This document shows positions 17,651-26,113 of a stretch of DNA of 41,408 nt, in pieces. The position numbers and the translations under genes are program-made. The notes beneath the pieces were generated by a model that was not told the origin of the DNA, did not search any database, and was given only the letters and a program-made list of their open reading frames with translations. Positions within the stretch are counted from its first letter, which is position 1. Every line of letters starts with the position of its first letter. Where the stretch lies: contig CANFGH010000017.1 of assembly GCA_947446285.1 (NCBI GenBank), positions 1-41,408 on the forward strand, given 5' to 3'. The stretch comes from Chloroflexota bacterium (GTDB taxonomy: Bacteria; Chloroflexota; UBA11872; UBA12225).

Positions 17651-18299
17651 CTCACGTCAGGAAATCGGGTGCACCGAGTTCGCGCAATCTGGTGCCGGAT
17701 CGTTGAACTACGCCGGTACTCACTTGTTGAAAGATCCCTGATACGCGCCGGGTTTCCTCACGCTCGGGATAGGGTGGCCTTTGCGGAAGTTCGGTGCGTC
17801 GTGGCGCCTTTAGGCAGCAATTCGCCAACGTGTACGTGTTCGTGGGGCTGGCGGGGCGTGGGTTGGGCGTCGCTTCAGCACGGTAGTCCGTTCGACGACA
17901 TTCCAAGCATTGCGATCGCGTTCGGAATGCAACTTGGCGCGCTTGCCGAGCAGTCGCTCCAACGGCGCCCATGCGATCGCAAAACCGTAACACGCTAGTG
18001 CAAACATGCTGCCAACGACCTTCGTCACGAACACTGGAGTTCGTGGCCGAAGGCGTTCCATTCCGCCTGGCGCTAGGCGGACGAACCGAGGCGTCTCGGG
18101 CAAGGGCATGAAAGCCTGATCTGCATCGCTGGCAATTGCTGTCACTTCGCGTAACTCCGGTCGTCGGTACCTGTCCGTTGCGATTGGGTGTGGCCTCAGA
18201 CACTCCAAACGATCCACTCGACAGAATGTTGCAGTTAATCTCCGGGACTTTGCGGGGGGGGGCCGTGTCCCAAACAATCCGAATGGATATCCTCGGTTC
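17651..18299. other. 649-base stretch with no convincing gene
   Basis: This gap lies between divergent genes (GT39 on minus, YbaK-like on plus), so it should contain their promoters, though I see no clear -35/-10 pair. It contains a run of nine G at about 18252-18261. An open minus-strand frame in the middle (17810-18109) is listed separately as a possible small membrane protein. Otherwise nothing is recognised. Confidence 0.5.
17810..18109 (-). CDS. Possible small membrane protein (weak)
   Basis: From the ATG at 18109 (MPLPETPRFVRLAPGG) the frame codes for about 99 residues with one hydrophobic segment, VFVTKVVGSMFALACYGFAI, and an arginine-rich tail. The same frame continues upstream into sequence antisense to the YbaK-like gene, which is certainly not coding there. 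No Shine-Dalgarno is obvious and no family is recognised, so it may be a chance frame in GC-rich DNA. Confidence 0.3.
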   Translation of the reverse strand: MPLPETPRFVRLAPGGMERLRPRTPVFVTKVVGSMFALACYGFAIAWAPLERLLGKRAKLHSERDRNAWNVVERTTVLKRRPTHAPPAPRTRTRWRIAA

Positions 18300-18980
18300 A
18301 TGACCATCAATCCAGAAGGAGACCCTACCGAGCAGGCGAATCCTTCTGGGGGTCGTGACGAGACGGTTTGGCGCCGCCTAGCCGAGGCCCGCCTGCGAAA
18401 GACGATATTCATGGGTGAGCAAGGCGACGTCTCCACGCCTGATGTTGCCGTGTCGCAGGGTGTTGCCGTGACGCGGCTTCTTGACCTGATGGCTTCGCGA
18501 CACATCGGGTTCGAGATGCGCACACATCACGAGGCGCGGCATGCACGGCATCTTTCTTCAATGTGGGAGGTCGCGCTTTCGACGACGGTCCGCGCCACGC
18601 TGATGGCGATCGACGGTAGCCCGGTGCTTGTCGCTGTCCCTGCTGATCGCAAGATTGATGCACCGGGTGTACGGGCACGGATTGGGGCGGTTGCGATTGC
18701 AGTCTTGCGTGGCGACCGTGGGGTTGGCCTCCTTGGCTGGGTGGGCATGGAAGGTCAGCCCGGGGCGTTGCCCTGTCTTCCAGGCATGTTCGGTGCATCC
18801 CTGATGATCGACCCCGAACTTACGGGTTCAGGGCCTATCGTTGTCGGTCTTGGCGGCGGGCAGTCGTTCCGCTGCGACGGCACCCTCTTTGCAGAGGCAT
18901 GCGGAGGCACGGTCATCAGGTGTGTCGGACGGACCCGCCTGTTGCCAGAGGGCGGGATGGTCGTTGACCCGCCGGGCTAG
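18300..18980 (+). CDS. YbaK/EbsC-like aminoacyl-tRNA deacylase
   Basis: The 226-residue product has the YbaK/ProX editing-domain layout: an opening LLDLMASRHIGFEMRTHHEA, then the strand-loop region with ALSTTVRATLMAIDGSPVLVAVPADRKID, a central IGAVAIAVLRGDRGVGLLGW, and closing IDPELTGSGPIVVG and GGTVIRCVG. These proteins hydrolyse mischarged tRNAs such as Cys-tRNA(Pro). The canonical active-site lysine of bacterial YbaK (KT motif) is not evident here (TTVRATL), so the specificity may differ or the domain may be degenerate. It is about 30 bases from the 5S terminator region, convergent with the 5S gene. Confidence 0.75.
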   Translation: MTINPEGDPTEQANPSGGRDETVWRRLAEARLRKTIFMGEQGDVSTPDVAVSQGVAVTRLLDLMASRHIGFEMRTHHEARHARHLSSMWEVALSTTVRATLMAIDGSPVLVAVPADRKIDAPGVRARIGAVAIAVLRGDRGVGLLGWVGMEGQPGALPCLPGMFGASLMIDPELTGSGPIVVGLGGGQSFRCDGTLFAEACGGTVIRCVGRTRLLPEGGMVVDPPG

Positions 18981-19011
18981 CGGCATGAGTGCGCGCGACT
19001 TCGTGGCGGTA

Positions 19012-19050
19012 CAGAAAATAAAACCCCCACCTTCTCGCGAAGGTGGGGAA
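19012..19050 (-). terminator. Intrinsic terminator of the 5S rRNA gene
   Basis: On the minus strand a 10-bp perfect stem (CCCCACCTTC/GAAGGTGGGG, 19025-19048, tetraloop GCGA) is followed by GTTTTATTTT. This is a textbook Rho-independent terminator right after the 5S 3' end. Confidence 0.92.
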
Positions 19051-19052
19051 AA

Positions 19053-19172
19053 GCCTAGGCAATGGCTTATTTTCCCAGACCGTCTCCAGTCTAGTATCGT
19101 CAGCGCTGAAGTGTTTCACGACCGTGTTCGGGATGGGAACGGGTGGGTCCACTACGCTCGGATCACCAAGAC
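19053..19172 (-). rRNA. rrf: 5S ribosomal RNA, isolated single gene
   Basis: The minus strand carries the conserved 5S core: AGCGTAGTGGACCCACC, CGTTCCCATCCCGAACACGG and GAAACACTTCAGCGC. The ends GTCTTGGTGAT and ATTGCCTAGGC pair as helix I (10 of 11 positions, with G-U pairs), giving a 120-nt molecule. No 16S, 23S or tRNA is adjacent; clpS lies upstream on the same strand and the YbaK-like gene is downstream, convergent. The gene has its own promoter and terminator, so it is a separate transcription unit. Confidence 0.93.
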
Positions 19173-19178
19173 GCCCAA

Positions 19179-19207
19179 GTTATAACAGCCCCTGAAACGC
19201 GGTGCAA
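19179..19207 (-). promoter_or_regulatory. Promoter of the 5S rRNA gene
   Basis: On the minus strand TTGCAC (19207-19202) and TATAAC (19184-19179) are separated by exactly 17 bases, and the predicted 5S 5' end at 19172 follows the -10 box after six bases. The spacing fits sigma-70-type transcription starting at the mature or near-mature 5' end. Confidence 0.75.
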
Positions 19208-19279
19208 GAAATTGATGGAAACGCGTTCGGGTTCGGTGAAATCCAGCGGCGTGGACAGTTCCCGTGCCATAAGTGGTGG

Positions 19280-19762
19280 TCACGCATCCGGTTCGACGCG
19301 AACGAGGATGCCGATCGTGCGGATCACGGCAGCTACGGCTTCAGCACGTTCGAGGGGCCCGACGTAGGGAACGGTTGATCCAGTCTGGTGGATCTCGTTC
19401 GCATGCGCCTCGGCGGTGGCGCGGCTCATGCCGGCAACTGCGCGCACCAGAACGGTGATCACCTCGTCAAAAGTGTTGTGATCGTTATTCACGACCACAA
19501 CCCGATACGGTGGGAGAAGTCGACGCAGGATGTCCGGGTCAAACCCCTCATCATCGGTAGGGGTTGAAGGTTCAGCCGTCGGTGAGGATGGCGACGTGCC
19601 TGGACCGGTGCGCCCACTGTGTGTCCGGTCATCAGGGTCGGCCACACTCGACTGCGGCATCGGCCAGCAAATGGACTGCAGTGCCGGCGTTGGGGTGGCC
19701 GCCACACGGGAAGCAACGGTCATCGAGGGCGTCGAAAGTGATTTGGGGGCCACGTCACTCAT
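19280..19762 (-). CDS. clpS: ClpS-like adaptor of the Clp protease
   Basis: ClpS delivers N-degron substrates to the ClpAP/ClpCP unfoldase. The C-terminal 80 residues match: LPPYRVVVVNNDHNTFDEVI (the NNDxxT/F strand-loop that binds N-terminal residues), LVRAVAGMSRATAEAHANEIHQTG, and the closing RAEAVAAVIRTIGI. The N-terminal about 80 residues are a Ser/Thr/Pro-rich tail far longer than that of typical 100-residue ClpS proteins, probably disordered. Start ATG 19762 is used; a frame to 19792 exists. It lies divergent to gpmI and upstream of the 5S promoter. Confidence 0.88.
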   Translation of the reverse strand: MSDVAPKSLSTPSMTVASRVAATPTPALQSICWPMPQSSVADPDDRTHSGRTGPGTSPSSPTAEPSTPTDDEGFDPDILRRLLPPYRVVVVNNDHNTFDEVITVLVRAVAGMSRATAEAHANEIHQTGSTVPYVGPLERAEAVAAVIRTIGILVRVEPDA

Positions 19763-19893
19763 AACGCGCGCCTGCTCAGAAATGTTCAGCACGGCAGTCG
19801 AACGAAGTGATCACCAAGTGCTTTGCTAAGGTTCGCCCCATGATGCGTGTGGAAACCGACCTGTCACCAGCGACTTCCCGAATTGGCACGGGA

Positions 19894-21438
19894 ATGCGCC
19901 CGGTAGTCCTCATCATCCTCGATGGGTGGGGAATAGCCCCCGCTGGTGATGGTAACGCGATCACACTTGCGAATACCCCGAACCTGGATCGCCTTGAGGC
20001 TGAAGGCCTCACCACGGTGCTCGATGCGTCAGGACTGGCGGTTGGTCTGCCTGAGGGTCAGATTGGCAACTCCGAGGTTGGTCATTTGAACCTTGGTGCT
20101 GGATTCAGGGTAGTGCAGGACCTGCCGCGGATCGATGAAGCCATCGCTGATGGGCGATTTGGTGAAAACCACGCTTTGCTTGGAGCGATCGGTCACGCTC
20201 GTGATTCCGGGCGCACGCTCCATCTAATTGGGTTGTTCAGTCACGGGGGTGTTCATTCCCACGCGAGGCACTTGGAAGCGCTGCTGCGCCTCGCATGCCG
20301 TGAAGGAATGGCTAGGGTTGCCGTTCACCTGATCCTTGACGGGCGTGATACCCCGCCTCGACAAGCGCTGGCCGACTTGCCCGGACTTGAGGCCGTTCTC
20401 AAAGCGACTGGGGTAGGGCGCATTGCAACGGTCATCGGTCGCTACTTCGCAATGGACCGAGATCGTCGGTGGGACCGGGTGTCGCAGGCCTACAGCGCGT
20501 ATGTGATCGGGAGTGGTCCGGTGTTTCCATCAGCGCGGGAGGCGATCGAGAGCGCCTACGCGGAAGGTCTCAATGATGAGTTTGTCGCGCCATCAATCAT
20601 CGGAGGCGAACCTGCCGGGATCATCAACGACGGGGACAGTGTGGTCTTTTTCAACTACCGCTCGGACCGTGCGCGCCAATTGTCTCAGGCACTCATCGTC
20701 TCGGACTTTGAGGGTTTCAATCGGTCACGCGTTGTGCGGGACATTCATTTCGTTTCGATGAGTGAATACGAGGCGGACCTTCCGGTCAACGCGATCGCGT
20801 TCCCTCCCTTACACGTTGAGCGTCCCCTCGCCCGCGTGATAAGCGATCTAGGCGGAACGCAATGTCATATCGCCGAGACCGAAAAATATGCTCATGTGAC
20901 CTTCTTCCTGAATGGTGGGCGAGAGACGCCATTTCCGGGCGAAGACCGAGTGTTGATCCCTTCGCCGAGCGTAGCTACCTACGACCTTCAGCCGGGGATG
21001 AGCGCCGAGGGTGTCGCTCACGCCGCCGTGCATCGAATGTCGACCAGGCATGACGACTTGGTGGTCATGAACTTCGCGAACTGCGACATGGTCGGTCATA
21101 CCGGCATCCTGGTCGCGGCCCGTCAGGCGGTCGAGGCCGTGGATCGTGCCGTTGGTGCTGTTGTTACGGCGGCACGGGCGGATGATCGGGTCGTCTTGGT
21201 GACGTCCGACCATGGCAATGCCGAAGTGATGATCGATCCCGAAACTGGTGGGCCGTTTACTGCGCACACGACAAACCCGGTTCCGCTTTACCTCATTGGT
21301 ATGCCAATCGGCACACGACTGGTTCCGCACGGTCAATTGTCCAGTGTTGCGCCAACGATCCTTCGGCTGATGGGGATCTCCGTGCCCGACGAGATGACGT
21401 CACCTGACCTTTTCGATCCTGGTTCGCTCGCCACCTAA
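19894..21438 (+). CDS. gpmI: 2,3-bisphosphoglycerate-independent phosphoglycerate mutase
   Basis: This glycolytic enzyme interconverts 3- and 2-phosphoglycerate with Mn2+. The frame opens RPVVLIILDGWG (first metal Asp) and has the phosphoserine motif GNSEVGHLNLGAG (Ser60 from this start), GRYFAMDRD, NYRSDRARQLSQAL, the CHIAETEKYAHVTFFLNGG block, NFANCDMVGHTG and TSDHGNAEVM with the remaining metal ligands. The 514-residue length fits the family and puts the serine near its usual position. A longer start at 19840 has an AAGG about eight bases upstream and would add 18 residues; translation may begin there. Confidence 0.95.
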   Translation: MRPVVLIILDGWGIAPAGDGNAITLANTPNLDRLEAEGLTTVLDASGLAVGLPEGQIGNSEVGHLNLGAGFRVVQDLPRIDEAIADGRFGENHALLGAIGHARDSGRTLHLIGLFSHGGVHSHARHLEALLRLACREGMARVAVHLILDGRDTPPRQALADLPGLEAVLKATGVGRIATVIGRYFAMDRDRRWDRVSQAYSAYVIGSGPVFPSAREAIESAYAEGLNDEFVAPSIIGGEPAGIINDGDSVVFFNYRSDRARQLSQALIVSDFEGFNRSRVVRDIHFVSMSEYEADLPVNAIAFPPLHVERPLARVISDLGGTQCHIAETEKYAHVTFFLNGGRETPFPGEDRVLIPSPSVATYDLQPGMSAEGVAHAAVHRMSTRHDDLVVMNFANCDMVGHTGILVAARQAVEAVDRAVGAVVTAARADDRVVLVTSDHGNAEVMIDPETGGPFTAHTTNPVPLYLIGMPIGTRLVPHGQLSSVAPTILRLMGISVPDEMTSPDLFDPGSLAT

Positions 21439-21484
21439 GTTCGCTCCTCGGTGAATTGCCGGACCGGAGGCGTGTGCGCATCTG

Positions 21485-22639
21485 ATGGACTACCATCCAA
21501 GCATGTCTGAGATGTTCGACGTGGTAGTCCTTGGCCTCGGAGTGATGGGTGCGTCCGCGGTCCATCAGTTGGCCGGGCGTGGTGTACGGGTCCTTGGTCT
21601 GGATGCAAACCAGCGTGGGCACGTGCTTGGATCGTCCCACGGACGGAGCCGGATCATCCGGGAGGCCTACTACGAGGCAGTCGAGTATGTGCCCCTCGTG
21701 CAACGGGCGTTCACTCAATGGCGGGAACTTGAGCAGGAGACCGGTCTGGAGCTCCTGCTCATGACTGGATGTCTCAATATCGGAGAACCGGGCACCCATG
21801 TCGTAGACGGGGTAATCGCGAGTGCCATGCGCCATGGGTTGCTATCTGAGGTTCTTCATGCAGACGCACTGCGTGACCGATTTCCGGCGTTCGCGTTGCC
21901 TGAAAGCCATGTCGGGGTCTTCCAACCTAATGCAGGAGTGCTGAACGCCGATGTTTGCGTTGGCGCGCTGCTTGATGCCGCAGTCGCGCGTGGAGCCACG
22001 ACCCGTCACGGGGAAATGGTGAGCGGTTGGGATCCGGATGGTGATGGAGTGATAGTTCGCACTCCTCGAGGCGCAATCCGCGCGTCTCGTCTCGTCATCA
22101 CGGCTGGCCCGTGGTCGGCCTCAGTGCTGTCAGGACTGGGCTTGCCACTCCAGGCCGTTCGTCAGTACGTCGTGCACTTCGAACCTCGGGATCCTGAGCG
22201 GTTCTCTCCACCCGGCTTTCCGGCTTTCATCTGGGATGTGGCGGAAGGAGAGGTGTATGGCATTCCCTACTTGGCCGGAAGCGGGTTCAAGGTTGGCGGG
22301 CATGACCCGGGTGAACCCTGTACGCCCGAAACGGCCCGGCGTCATGTCACGGTCGATGAAATCGAGAGTGTCCGAACGATTTTCGAGAGGTGCCTGCCGG
22401 GAAGCGCCACCACGCTCTTGATGACCGCGACCTGTCTCTACACCGTTACCCCGGATCGCCATTTCATTATTGATCGCCACCCGGAGCATCCACAAGTTTC
22501 GTACGCGGCCGGCTTCTCAGGCCACGGATTCAAGTTCGGCCCTGCCATCGGCGAGGTCCTCTCTAACCTCGCGCTTGACGGAAGCACCCGGCACGACATC
22601 GCGTTTCTGGGTGCAAAACGCTTCGCTACGTCGTCGTGA
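21485..22639 (+). CDS. Monomeric sarcosine oxidase / SolA-like flavoenzyme
   Basis: The 384-residue protein starts (after a few residues) with the FAD-binding VVVLGLGVMGASAVHQLAGRG and has the family marks SSHGRSRIIREAYYE, the substrate-domain middle, and MTATCLYTVTPDRHFIIDRH, where the cysteine is the usual site of covalent 8-alpha-cysteinyl FAD attachment. The end YAAGFSGHGFKFGPAIGEVL is typical. These enzymes oxidise N-methylated or other secondary amino acids to formaldehyde and H2O2. Start ATG 21485 has a GGAGG about 13 bases before it; ATG 21503 is an alternative. Confidence 0.9.
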   Translation: MDYHPSMSEMFDVVVLGLGVMGASAVHQLAGRGVRVLGLDANQRGHVLGSSHGRSRIIREAYYEAVEYVPLVQRAFTQWRELEQETGLELLLMTGCLNIGEPGTHVVDGVIASAMRHGLLSEVLHADALRDRFPAFALPESHVGVFQPNAGVLNADVCVGALLDAAVARGATTRHGEMVSGWDPDGDGVIVRTPRGAIRASRLVITAGPWSASVLSGLGLPLQAVRQYVVHFEPRDPERFSPPGFPAFIWDVAEGEVYGIPYLAGSGFKVGGHDPGEPCTPETARRHVTVDEIESVRTIFERCLPGSATTLLMTATCLYTVTPDRHFIIDRHPEHPQVSYAAGFSGHGFKFGPAIGEVLSNLALDGSTRHDIAFLGAKRFATSS

Positions 22640-22681
22640 ACTGAACCTCTAGAAGTTCTCTGGCGTCTGCGAAAGAGGAAC

Positions 22682-23623
22682 CTACCGACGCGGCGCGTAC
22701 GCCTCTACGAGCGCCTTCTCGATCTTCGCGACCATGGTGTATGCCGGATCGAAGACGTTCCCGACGTCGTACCTCACGCATTGCCCAAGAAGCAGGGACG
22801 ATGCACGCGTGCTGTAGCCGTAGTCCTCCCCAAGCCATTGCACGAGTTCGGTGGTGGCGTGCTGAAGCGCCTGATCTAGAGGGCGTGCATTGCCGGCTGC
22901 CATCAACCAGGTCCCGTCGTCGGCGCGTGGCCAGAAGATCGGCTGATCCCGGCGATGGATCCACGCGGTGAATGTGACATCCAGGGAAATCTCGATTCCT
23001 GTGCCGGCGATTTCGCCACAGCCTTGGGTGGCATGTCCGTCCCCGAGTTGGAACAGGGCGCCGGGGACGAAGACTGGGAGGTAAACGGTCACACCTTGCC
23101 GAAACCCACGGTAATCCATGTTTCCGCCGTGCGGCCCGGAGGTGGCGCACGAAATTGCCTGTCCCCGGTCCGGCGCGACCCCAAAGCATCCGACCATTGG
23201 ATCGAGCGGGATCTTGAAGTCTGGAAGATCAGGTTCAATTGGGTCGTGCGACGCAAGGGTGGCTGTCCAATCCTCGGTATCGACGTTCCAAATGGCTCGC
23301 CCACGTTCGGGTGGAAGCTTGAAGACGAAATCGGGGTCGACAACATGAGCAGCGAGCCGCCCACTTGTATGCCCGTACGCCCGGTTCGGCACAACCCGAT
23401 CGAAACGCACGGCGATCACGTCGCCAGGGTTGGCGGAAGTAATGAAGAAGGGCCCCGTCTGTGGATTGCCGGCAATGTTGACCTTGTGGCCGTGTTGATC
23501 AACACCGGCGCTGTCAATCGTGGTTGTCACAACCGTATCCCCGGGCGCGATACGAAGCACCGGCTGCCAAGATCCGATCGAGACGTGGTATTTCGTCGGG
23601 TGGAAGGTATGAAGGGTTGACAT
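22682..23623 (-). CDS. Formamidase/acetamidase family protein
   Basis: The 313-residue protein belongs to the FmdA/AmdA family, which hydrolyses short amides to acid and ammonia. Diagnostic stretches are ITSANPGDVIAVRFD, the metal-associated CATSGPHGGNMDYRGFRQG, and FQLGDGHATQGCGEIAGTGIE. The frame is colinear and of full length. It sits tail-to-tail with the sarcosine oxidase-like gene and has the lipoyl-domain gene further along the same strand. Both enzymes in the pair release small C1 or N units from nitrogen compounds, consistent with nitrogen scavenging. Confidence 0.9.
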   Translation of the reverse strand: MSTLHTFHPTKYHVSIGSWQPVLRIAPGDTVVTTTIDSAGVDQHGHKVNIAGNPQTGPFFITSANPGDVIAVRFDRVVPNRAYGHTSGRLAAHVVDPDFVFKLPPERGRAIWNVDTEDWTATLASHDPIEPDLPDFKIPLDPMVGCFGVAPDRGQAISCATSGPHGGNMDYRGFRQGVTVYLPVFVPGALFQLGDGHATQGCGEIAGTGIEISLDVTFTAWIHRRDQPIFWPRADDGTWLMAAGNARPLDQALQHATTELVQWLGEDYGYSTRASSLLLGQCVRYDVGNVFDPAYTMVAKIEKALVEAYAPRR

Positions 23624-23707
23624 GCGTGACGGTATACGCGATCACGCGCGACACGTCCACCTAAAGTCAACCGTCCGTCGGTGATCCCGATCTACTCGTG
23701 CGACCGG

Positions 23708-23962
23708 CTAGCCCACTGGTGACACGTCAGCGATGGCGGTACCGATTGCTACCCGGTCACCCTCAGCGACGAGGTGGCGGTCAATCCTGACCCGAATATC
23801 GACTGGGATTTCGATGTTGACTTTTTCGGCCTCGACCTCGGCGATTGCTTCCCCGGCATCAACGATGGCGCCTTCAGCGGCAAGCCAATGGGTCAAGGTC
23901 GCCTCGGTGACGGATTCACCTAGGTCGGGCACGACCACCACTGTATATCCGGATCTTCTCAT
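23708..23962 (-). CDS. Stand-alone lipoyl-domain protein
   Basis: From ATG 23962, preceded by GGAAGGG, the 84-residue product is almost exactly one E2-type lipoyl domain: VVVPDLGESVTEATLTHW, EGAIVDAGEAIAEVEAEKVN with the candidate lipoyl lysine (Lys47), and a final EGDRVAIGTAIADV. A full dihydrolipoyl acyltransferase would have linker, subunit-binding and catalytic domains after this, and the frame ends at once with no sign of a frameshifted continuation. It is divergent from, and overlaps nothing in, the CaCA gene. It may be a free carrier protein, or a domain supplied to a complex elsewhere. Confidence 0.8.
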   Translation of the reverse strand: MRRSGYTVVVVPDLGESVTEATLTHWLAAEGAIVDAGEAIAEVEAEKVNIEIPVDIRVRIDRHLVAEGDRVAIGTAIADVSPVG

Positions 23963-24098
23963 GGCCCACCCTTCCGTCTCGGTCAGATGGTCGCACATCG
24001 ATGCGGGCGACCCGGTTTCGAGACCGGCGGTGGACCGCCTGCAATGTCGTAAACTCGTTACGGTTTTGCCCTTCGACCCGTCGTTGAGGTGACTTTCA

Positions 24099-25592
24099 AT
24101 GAGTTCCGGCCGATCTTTGGCCAATGGAGGGTTTCAGGTGTCGCCAGTTCACCAACATTCGGGGCGCAGGAACCGACCAGACCGACGTGGAACCACACGA
24201 GTGATTGATCCCGACACGCACTCAACCGGTGGGGCCGTGCCGGGTCGGGCGCCGATCAGAAACTCCGGCGAACACGTCGATACAGGATCGGGCGACCTGA
24301 AGTCATGGTTGCTCATCATCGCCGCGATGGCGTGCGCTGTCCCTTGGTTCATTTATCTCTCGGTTGGTGACGTGGTTTCTGGGCCTCCGATCATGATTGC
24401 GATCATGACTGGCGGTGGGATTCTTGGCGCTGCCTTTCTCCTGTCATGGGCTGCCGAGGTCTTCCAACTCGACGTCTCCCAGGCGCTTGCGCTTGCCCTG
24501 CTCGCGCTTATCGCCGTCCTTCCGGAATACGCAGTTGACGCGGTCTTTGCATGGAACGCCGCCAGCGACCCAACTCAAGCTGCATACGCCGTCGCAAACA
24601 TGACCGGATCGAACCGGTTGCTCGTCGGATTCGGGTGGGGCGCGGTGGTCGTTGTGGCGTGGTTGCGGTCTCGGGGCCGTGCAAAGCTGTCACGAAGCGC
24701 GGCCCAGACTACCGATGATGGAACCGTTGTGAACGGGGTTGTCACCCTGCCTCCGGAGCAGGCATTGGAACTGGTGGTCCTGGCCATAGCCTCCGTCTAC
24801 TCTTTGGTCATTCCTTTCAAGGGCCAGATTGACCTGTTTGACGCCGGGTTTCTTGTCACGCTCTTCTGCGTCTACGCATGGGCAACGTCGCGCTTGCCTT
24901 CCGGAGACCCGCATCTGGTTGGTCCGGCTGCGACGGTAGGAAAGTTGCGACCCTCAGTTCGACGCGCGGTCATGGGTGCATTGTTCGTGTTTGCAACCGC
25001 TGTGATTTTCATGAGTGCACATTACTTCGCAGATGGTCTCGTTCGCACTGGGAAGTCATTCGGCATTGACGAGTTCGTCCTGGTGCAGTGGTTAGCCCCT
25101 CTTGCATCGGAGGCCCCGGAGTTTCTTGTAGCCCTGCTCTTTGCGTGGCGCGGTCTTGCCGGGGCGGGACTGCGCACCTTGATTTCATCGACCGTGAACC
25201 AGTGGACGCTACTGGTTGGAACACTCGGGGTGGTTTTCAGGATCGGTCAGCATTACGACGTTAACCAGACTGTTGGCGCAGGGTTGCCTCTTGACATGCG
25301 CCAGACCGAGGAACTTCTTCTGACAAGTGCGCTGTCACTGTTCGCGCTCGCAATGATTGCCAACTTCGAACTGAGCATCCGTGGGGCTGCTGCCCTGCTC
25401 GGTTTCTTCCTCTTCCAACTCGTGGGAGCACAGATTGTAACCGATCGAACCGCGTTTCAATCAGTGATGATTGCCTCATTCTTGACCGGCGCGGTCTATT
25501 TGATTTCGACATCGCGGGACCGGCGCGAGGCACTGATGCGCGTACCAAGCATCTTGAGGTCATCACTTGGTTTTGGGACAGCAGCCCGCTAG
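24099..25592 (+). CDS. CaCA-superfamily cation exchanger-like membrane protein
   Basis: The 497-residue product has a hydrophilic first 65 residues, then about eleven membrane segments. Two repeated acid-containing helices mark the CaCA (Na+/Ca2+ exchanger) fold: ALIAVLPEYAVDAVFAWNA followed by ANMTGSNRLLVG, and WLAPLASEAPEFLVALLFAW followed by SSTVNQWTLLVG. Their PE and N residues sit in the alpha-repeat ion-binding positions. A soluble loop separates the halves (about 190-225). Start ATG 24099 has GAGGTGA seven bases upstream. The transported ion is not determinable by eye. Confidence 0.82.
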   Translation: MSSGRSLANGGFQVSPVHQHSGRRNRPDRRGTTRVIDPDTHSTGGAVPGRAPIRNSGEHVDTGSGDLKSWLLIIAAMACAVPWFIYLSVGDVVSGPPIMIAIMTGGGILGAAFLLSWAAEVFQLDVSQALALALLALIAVLPEYAVDAVFAWNAASDPTQAAYAVANMTGSNRLLVGFGWGAVVVVAWLRSRGRAKLSRSAAQTTDDGTVVNGVVTLPPEQALELVVLAIASVYSLVIPFKGQIDLFDAGFLVTLFCVYAWATSRLPSGDPHLVGPAATVGKLRPSVRRAVMGALFVFATAVIFMSAHYFADGLVRTGKSFGIDEFVLVQWLAPLASEAPEFLVALLFAWRGLAGAGLRTLISSTVNQWTLLVGTLGVVFRIGQHYDVNQTVGAGLPLDMRQTEELLLTSALSLFALAMIANFELSIRGAAALLGFFLFQLVGAQIVTDRTAFQSVMIASFLTGAVYLISTSRDRREALMRVPSILRSSLGFGTAAR

Positions 25593-26055
25593 GGTTACCG
25601 TCTCATTAGTGTCGTAAGTCGCGCCCCATCCTTCGCGGCGACGGAAAAGGGGCGCGCGCGTCGGTAAGGTCATCATTACCTGATGCGACACATGGACCGA
25701 ATCATGATGCCGTATCGCGAATGCACGATGGTTCAGTTCGTTTGCTGTCGAGCACACGGTTCTGATTGACCTGTCAGCGGACTGCGTTGCCGGAAGTCAG
25801 GAACAGGCCCGGCCCTGCCGAGCAAGGGCTATGCAGCACTAAACATCACATCCGCCATTGGGTAAGGCGTGCCTGGTGCAGGCGTCCCGGGCACCTCGTC
25901 GAACTTCAATCGACAGTGTGTGGCGAGACACGTGCGCCCTACTCGCTGTACGATGGGTGTCACTGGCGAATTCAATTCGAGTAAAAGGCGGTGCGGTCGT
26001 AACCGTACTCGAACCATGAATAATTGAACGACGGTTTCCCGGATGGAAACAAATT
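25593..26055. other. 463-base intergenic stretch, no gene seen
   Basis: It lies between the convergent CaCA gene and the alpha-carbonic anhydrase terminator. It contains an inverted repeat CGCGCCCC (25620-25627) / GGGGCGCG (25649-25656) with a 21-base loop and no T-run. Short open frames here lack Shine-Dalgarno sequences and family resemblance. I see no tRNA. Confidence 0.5.
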
Positions 26056-26091
26056 GAGGCCGACCGGATGCTGGAGCATCCCGCCGGCCTC
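26045..26091 (-). terminator. Intrinsic terminator after the carbonic anhydrase gene
   Basis: On the minus strand a long stem pairs GAGGCCGGCGGGATGCT with AGCATCCGGTCGGCCTC (26056-26091, one small internal mismatch) and is followed by AATTTGTTT. It begins 22 bases after the stop codon of the gene at 26114. Confidence 0.8.
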
Positions 26092-26113
26092 GATTTACCG
26101 ATGAGCCGCAGTG

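Noticed and set aside
17810-18523. A long minus-strand open frame antisense to the YbaK-like gene
   Set aside because: Its first half lies opposite a gene with clear family motifs and has no family resemblance of its own. Only the part 17810-18109 is kept as a weak candidate.
25620-25656. Inverted repeat as a possible terminator after the CaCA gene
   Set aside because: The loop is 21 bases and there is no T-run on either strand.
25995-26045. A TACTCGAACC sequence that resembles the T-arm of a minus-strand tRNA
   Set aside because: No acceptor stem, anticodon arm or D-arm could be paired around it.
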